Origin: Prevotellaceae bacterium
GTDB lineage: Bacteria; Bacteroidota; Bacteroidia; Bacteroidales; UBA932
Direction of reading: 5' to 3'
Assembly (NCBI GenBank): GCA_031258915.1
Contig: JAIRMD010000178.1
Coordinates: forward strand, 1-8,189
DNA: 8,189 nt
Below, piece after piece: positions 7,334 to 8,189 of the stretch (position 1 is the first letter of the stretch; each line of letters opens with the position of its first letter). A program made the translations under genes and the position numbers. Under the pieces are notes generated by a model. It did not search any database, was not told where the DNA came from, and saw nothing but the letters and a program-made list of their open reading frames with translations.

Positions 7334-7514
7334 TTTTGGCAGGTCTTCTGACTTGCTCCGTTTTTGAGCCTCCTTCCCGCTCCTTGCGGAGCAGTGGCGT
7401 GAGCGTTGCCCAAAAACTTTTTACCGGAGCTTACAGCAGCGGGTCTGTTCAGGATTTTCACCTGATTCCCTATTTCATTCCGGCCTCCGAAGATGTGGAG
7501 GCGGAATACCAAAA
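7334..7514 (-). promoter_or_regulatory. Cobalamin riboswitch aptamer
   Basis: All the hallmark blocks are present on the minus strand in the right order. Stem P1 is TTTTGGT (7514-7508) with GCCAAAA (7340-7334), seven pairs. A strong hairpin follows, ATTCCG/CGGAAT plus CCTCC/GGAGG (7507-7477). Next comes the conserved core at 7471-7429: AGGGAATCAGGTGAAAATCC, then TGAACAGACCCGCTGCTGTA. Then GCCACTG (7398-7392), the small hairpin CTCC-GCAA-GGAG, and GGGAAGG. Last is the 3' B12 box AAGTCAGAAGACCTGCC (7354-7338). Ligand binding (adenosyl- or another cobalamin; I cannot tell which) is expected to reduce btuB-btuG expression. It sits directly before btuB, which is the classic target. Confidence 0.96.
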
Positions 7515-7521
7515 TCAGCGG

Positions 7522-7553
7522 CAAATTTACCCAAAATATTTCGAACTAACAAA
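7522..7553 (-). promoter_or_regulatory. Bacteroidetes-type sigma promoter for the btuB-btuG operon
   Basis: On the minus strand TTTG (7553-7550) and TAAATTTG (7529-7522) are separated by 20 nt. This fits the Bacteroidetes consensus TTTG-N19-21-TAnnTTTG exactly. The expected transcription start falls a few bases downstream, at about 7515-7518, right at the 5' edge of riboswitch stem P1 (7514). The agreement of the two independent signals raises confidence. Confidence 0.75.
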
Positions 7554-7594
7554 TGGGGGTATTTACGGGGTGCATTTCAAGTCGTCGCCCAAGC

Positions 7595-7609
7595 AATCCC
7601 GTAGGGATT
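7595..7609. repeat. Short palindrome AATCCC-GTA-GGGATT
   Basis: A 6-bp perfect stem (7595-7600 with 7604-7609) around GTA. It shares the ATCCC...GGGAT core with the larger palindromes at 7646-7679, so it seems to belong to the same dispersed-repeat type. It lies upstream of the btuB promoter. Confidence 0.7.
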
Positions 7610-7629
7610 ATCGCTCGGTAGAAAACAAA

Positions 7630-7679
7630 GATGCCACCCTTCTTTGGCATCCCTACGGGATGCATCCCATAGGGATGCC
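7630..7679. repeat. Cluster of GCATCCC/GGGATGC palindromes (REP-like)
   Basis: Overlapping dyads. GATGCCA (7630-7636) pairs with TGGCATC (7645-7651) around 8 nt. GCATCCC-TAC-GGGATGC spans 7647-7663. GCATCCC-ATA-GGGATGC spans 7662-7678. Together 7646-7679 form a 34-bp palindrome with one mismatched pair (7656/7669) centred on TGCA. Similar ATCCCTACGGGAT-type units are, from memory, common between genes in Bacteroidota genomes; I cannot search to confirm. The multiple alternative foldings suggest a REP/BIME-like mobile palindrome or a transcription barrier. Confidence 0.75.
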
Positions 7680-7700
7680 GCAAAAACAAATGAGCATCTG

Positions 7701-7811
7701 CTATTTCGGCCAATTTTGTACCTTTCCCCTATAAATTTTTCCGAACATTTTTATCCGTTTGTGTGTAATTGAGAATTTAATGCTAACTTTGTTGTCAACC
7801 TTAGTAGCCAT
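7701..7811 (-). CDS. Possible small basic protein, 36 residues (doubtful)
   Basis: An ATG at 7811 opens a 36-codon frame ending in TAG at 7701. The product starts MATKVDNKVSIKFSITHK and is rich in lysine and isoleucine. A TAnnTTTG box (TATTTTTG, 7880-7873) lies 61 nt upstream, and the leader is A-rich (AGAAGAAAAAAAG), as Bacteroidota like. Against it: no recognised family, no good -33 box, and a length that can occur by chance in A/T-rich DNA. It could also be the remnant of the N-terminus of a longer gene, because the reading stops close to the palindromic repeat cluster. Confidence 0.2.
   Translation of the reverse strand: MATKVDNKVSIKFSITHKRIKMFGKIYRGKVQNWPK
7784..7791 (+). promoter_or_regulatory. 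Isolated -7 box TAACTTTG, plus strand
   Basis: A perfect match to TAnnTTTG, with TTTG at 7758-7761 about 22 nt before it, one base longer than the usual spacer. No plus-strand gene follows within the window, so any transcript would be non-coding. It lies inside the doubtful 36-codon frame on the other strand; the two calls compete. Confidence 0.25.
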
Positions 7812-7978
7812 AACGTAGAATTTAAATGTGCTTTTTTTCTTCTAAGTTGCTGACTATTAAGGTTTTTACAAACAAAAATACGTTTAATATTACTATAATA
7901 TGTTAATTATCAGCACGTTGTAAATTTTTGTCATGTACTAAGTCGGTCAGTAGTGATTCTGAATATATTATATCCACA
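7812..7978. other. A/T-rich spacer without a recognised gene
   Basis: Between the repeat cluster and the large hairpin the DNA turns markedly A/T-rich. I find no open frame with convincing codon use here. Only short A/T palindromes (around 7886-7906), a poly-T run (7832-7838) and a minus-strand TATTTTTG (7880-7873) stand out. Confidence 0.5.
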
Positions 7979-8061
7979 GATTAAAGGACTTTTGATTTAT
8001 CTAATCTACTTAAATGCAGACCATTGAGATTAGTATGGATAAAAACAAAAGTCCTTTAATC
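7979..8061. repeat. 83-bp imperfect inverted repeat with 16-bp perfect arms (MITE-like or terminator hairpin)
   Basis: Outer arms GATTAAAGGACTTTTG (7979-7994) and its exact complement (8046-8061) are 16 bp. Inside, TTTATC (7996-8001) pairs with GATAAA (8038-8043) and TAATCT (8002-8007) with AGATTA (8027-8032), leaving a GTATG bulge and a 19-nt apical loop. That makes about 28 pairs. The right arm overlaps the stop codon of the partial minus-strand gene, so the hairpin may end that transcript. There is no T-run after it on the minus strand, and no flanking direct repeat is evident. Confidence 0.75.
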
Positions 8062-8189
8062 AACTAAATCAACATCGTCTGATGAACCGTCACTCAACTT
8101 GTATTTACAATTTATTTGTTTTAGAGTGTAATCAAGATAGCCTTGTCCTGTTTTATAAGTACACTCAACAGAATAGTTATTAATTGTTC
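8056..8189 (-). CDS. C-terminal end of an unrecognised protein (partial, cut by window edge)
   Basis: On the minus strand the frame entering at 8187 stays open for 43 codons to a TAA at 8058-8056. The visible tail reads YSVECTYKTGQGYLDYTLKQ and so on, ending SSDDVDLVD. Residue use looks protein-like (mixed charged, aromatic and glycine residues, two cysteines) and the acidic tail is typical of a soluble C-terminus. The other two minus frames are closed. I do not recognise the family from this fragment. The last codons and stop lie within the right arm of the 83-bp inverted repeat. Confidence 0.5.
   Translation of the reverse strand, partial: TINNYSVECTYKTGQGYLDYTLKQINCKYKLSDGSSDDVDLVD

Noticed and set aside
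7595..7679. CRISPR array
   Set aside because: The repeated units are palindromes placed back to back with no regular unique spacers.
7288..7734. Plus-strand open frame of 148 codons
   Set aside because: It runs through the complement of the riboswitch and the promoter, and its end is the translated palindromic repeat (HPYGMHPIGM). It is not a credible protein.

Overview
This window looks like a piece of a Bacteroidota chromosome, most likely order Bacteroidales. Four things point that way: a TonB-dependent receptor paired with a DUF4249 lipoprotein, a BtuB/BtuG-type vitamin B12 uptake pair, A/T-rich leaders with mostly weak Shine-Dalgarno sequences, and a promoter that fits the Bacteroidetes TTTG / TAnnTTTG consensus. 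The coding part is fairly G+C-rich, while the last ~450 bases are clearly A+T-rich. The species cannot be named from the sequence alone.

Layout. (1) 34-330 (+): a short-form ribosome hibernation factor (HPF/RaiA). (2) 374-3928 (+): a two-gene outer-membrane uptake unit made of a large TonB-dependent receptor with an N-terminal carboxypeptidase-regulatory-like domain and, 3 nt later, a DUF4249 lipoprotein. It ends at a hairpin plus T-run terminator (3949-3972). (3) 7553 down to 3998 (-): a complete vitamin B12 acquisition operon. It has a Bacteroidetes-type promoter (7522-7553), a cobalamin riboswitch aptamer (7334-7514), a ~100-nt expression platform with competing pairings (7230-7333), btuB (5202-7229) and btuG (3998-5200). 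(4) 7554-8189: a non-coding or poorly coding stretch. It holds a cluster of palindromic GCATCCC-type repeats (7595-7679), a possible 36-codon ORF, A/T-rich DNA with isolated promoter-like boxes, a large imperfect hairpin with 16-bp perfect arms (7979-8061), and the 3' end of an unrecognised minus-strand gene running off the right edge.

How the genes work together. The minus-strand operon reads as a self-contained B12 capture module. BtuG, a lipoprotein beta-propeller predicted to sit on the cell surface, would bind corrinoid and hand it to the BtuB outer-membrane channel, and the riboswitch would shut both genes down when cobalamin is plentiful. The inner-membrane transporter (BtuCD/BtuF) is not in the window. 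The plus-strand receptor/DUF4249 pair is built in an analogous way (channel plus lipoprotein partner) but its cargo is unknown. The two uptake operons converge on the short terminator region at 3929-3997.

I saw no CRISPR array, complete mobile element, tRNA or rRNA. The B12 module is of a known type. The less explained material is the proline-rich duplicated linker in BtuG, the riboswitch expression platform, the DUF4249 system of unknown substrate behind hpf, and the repeats and hairpin on the right.
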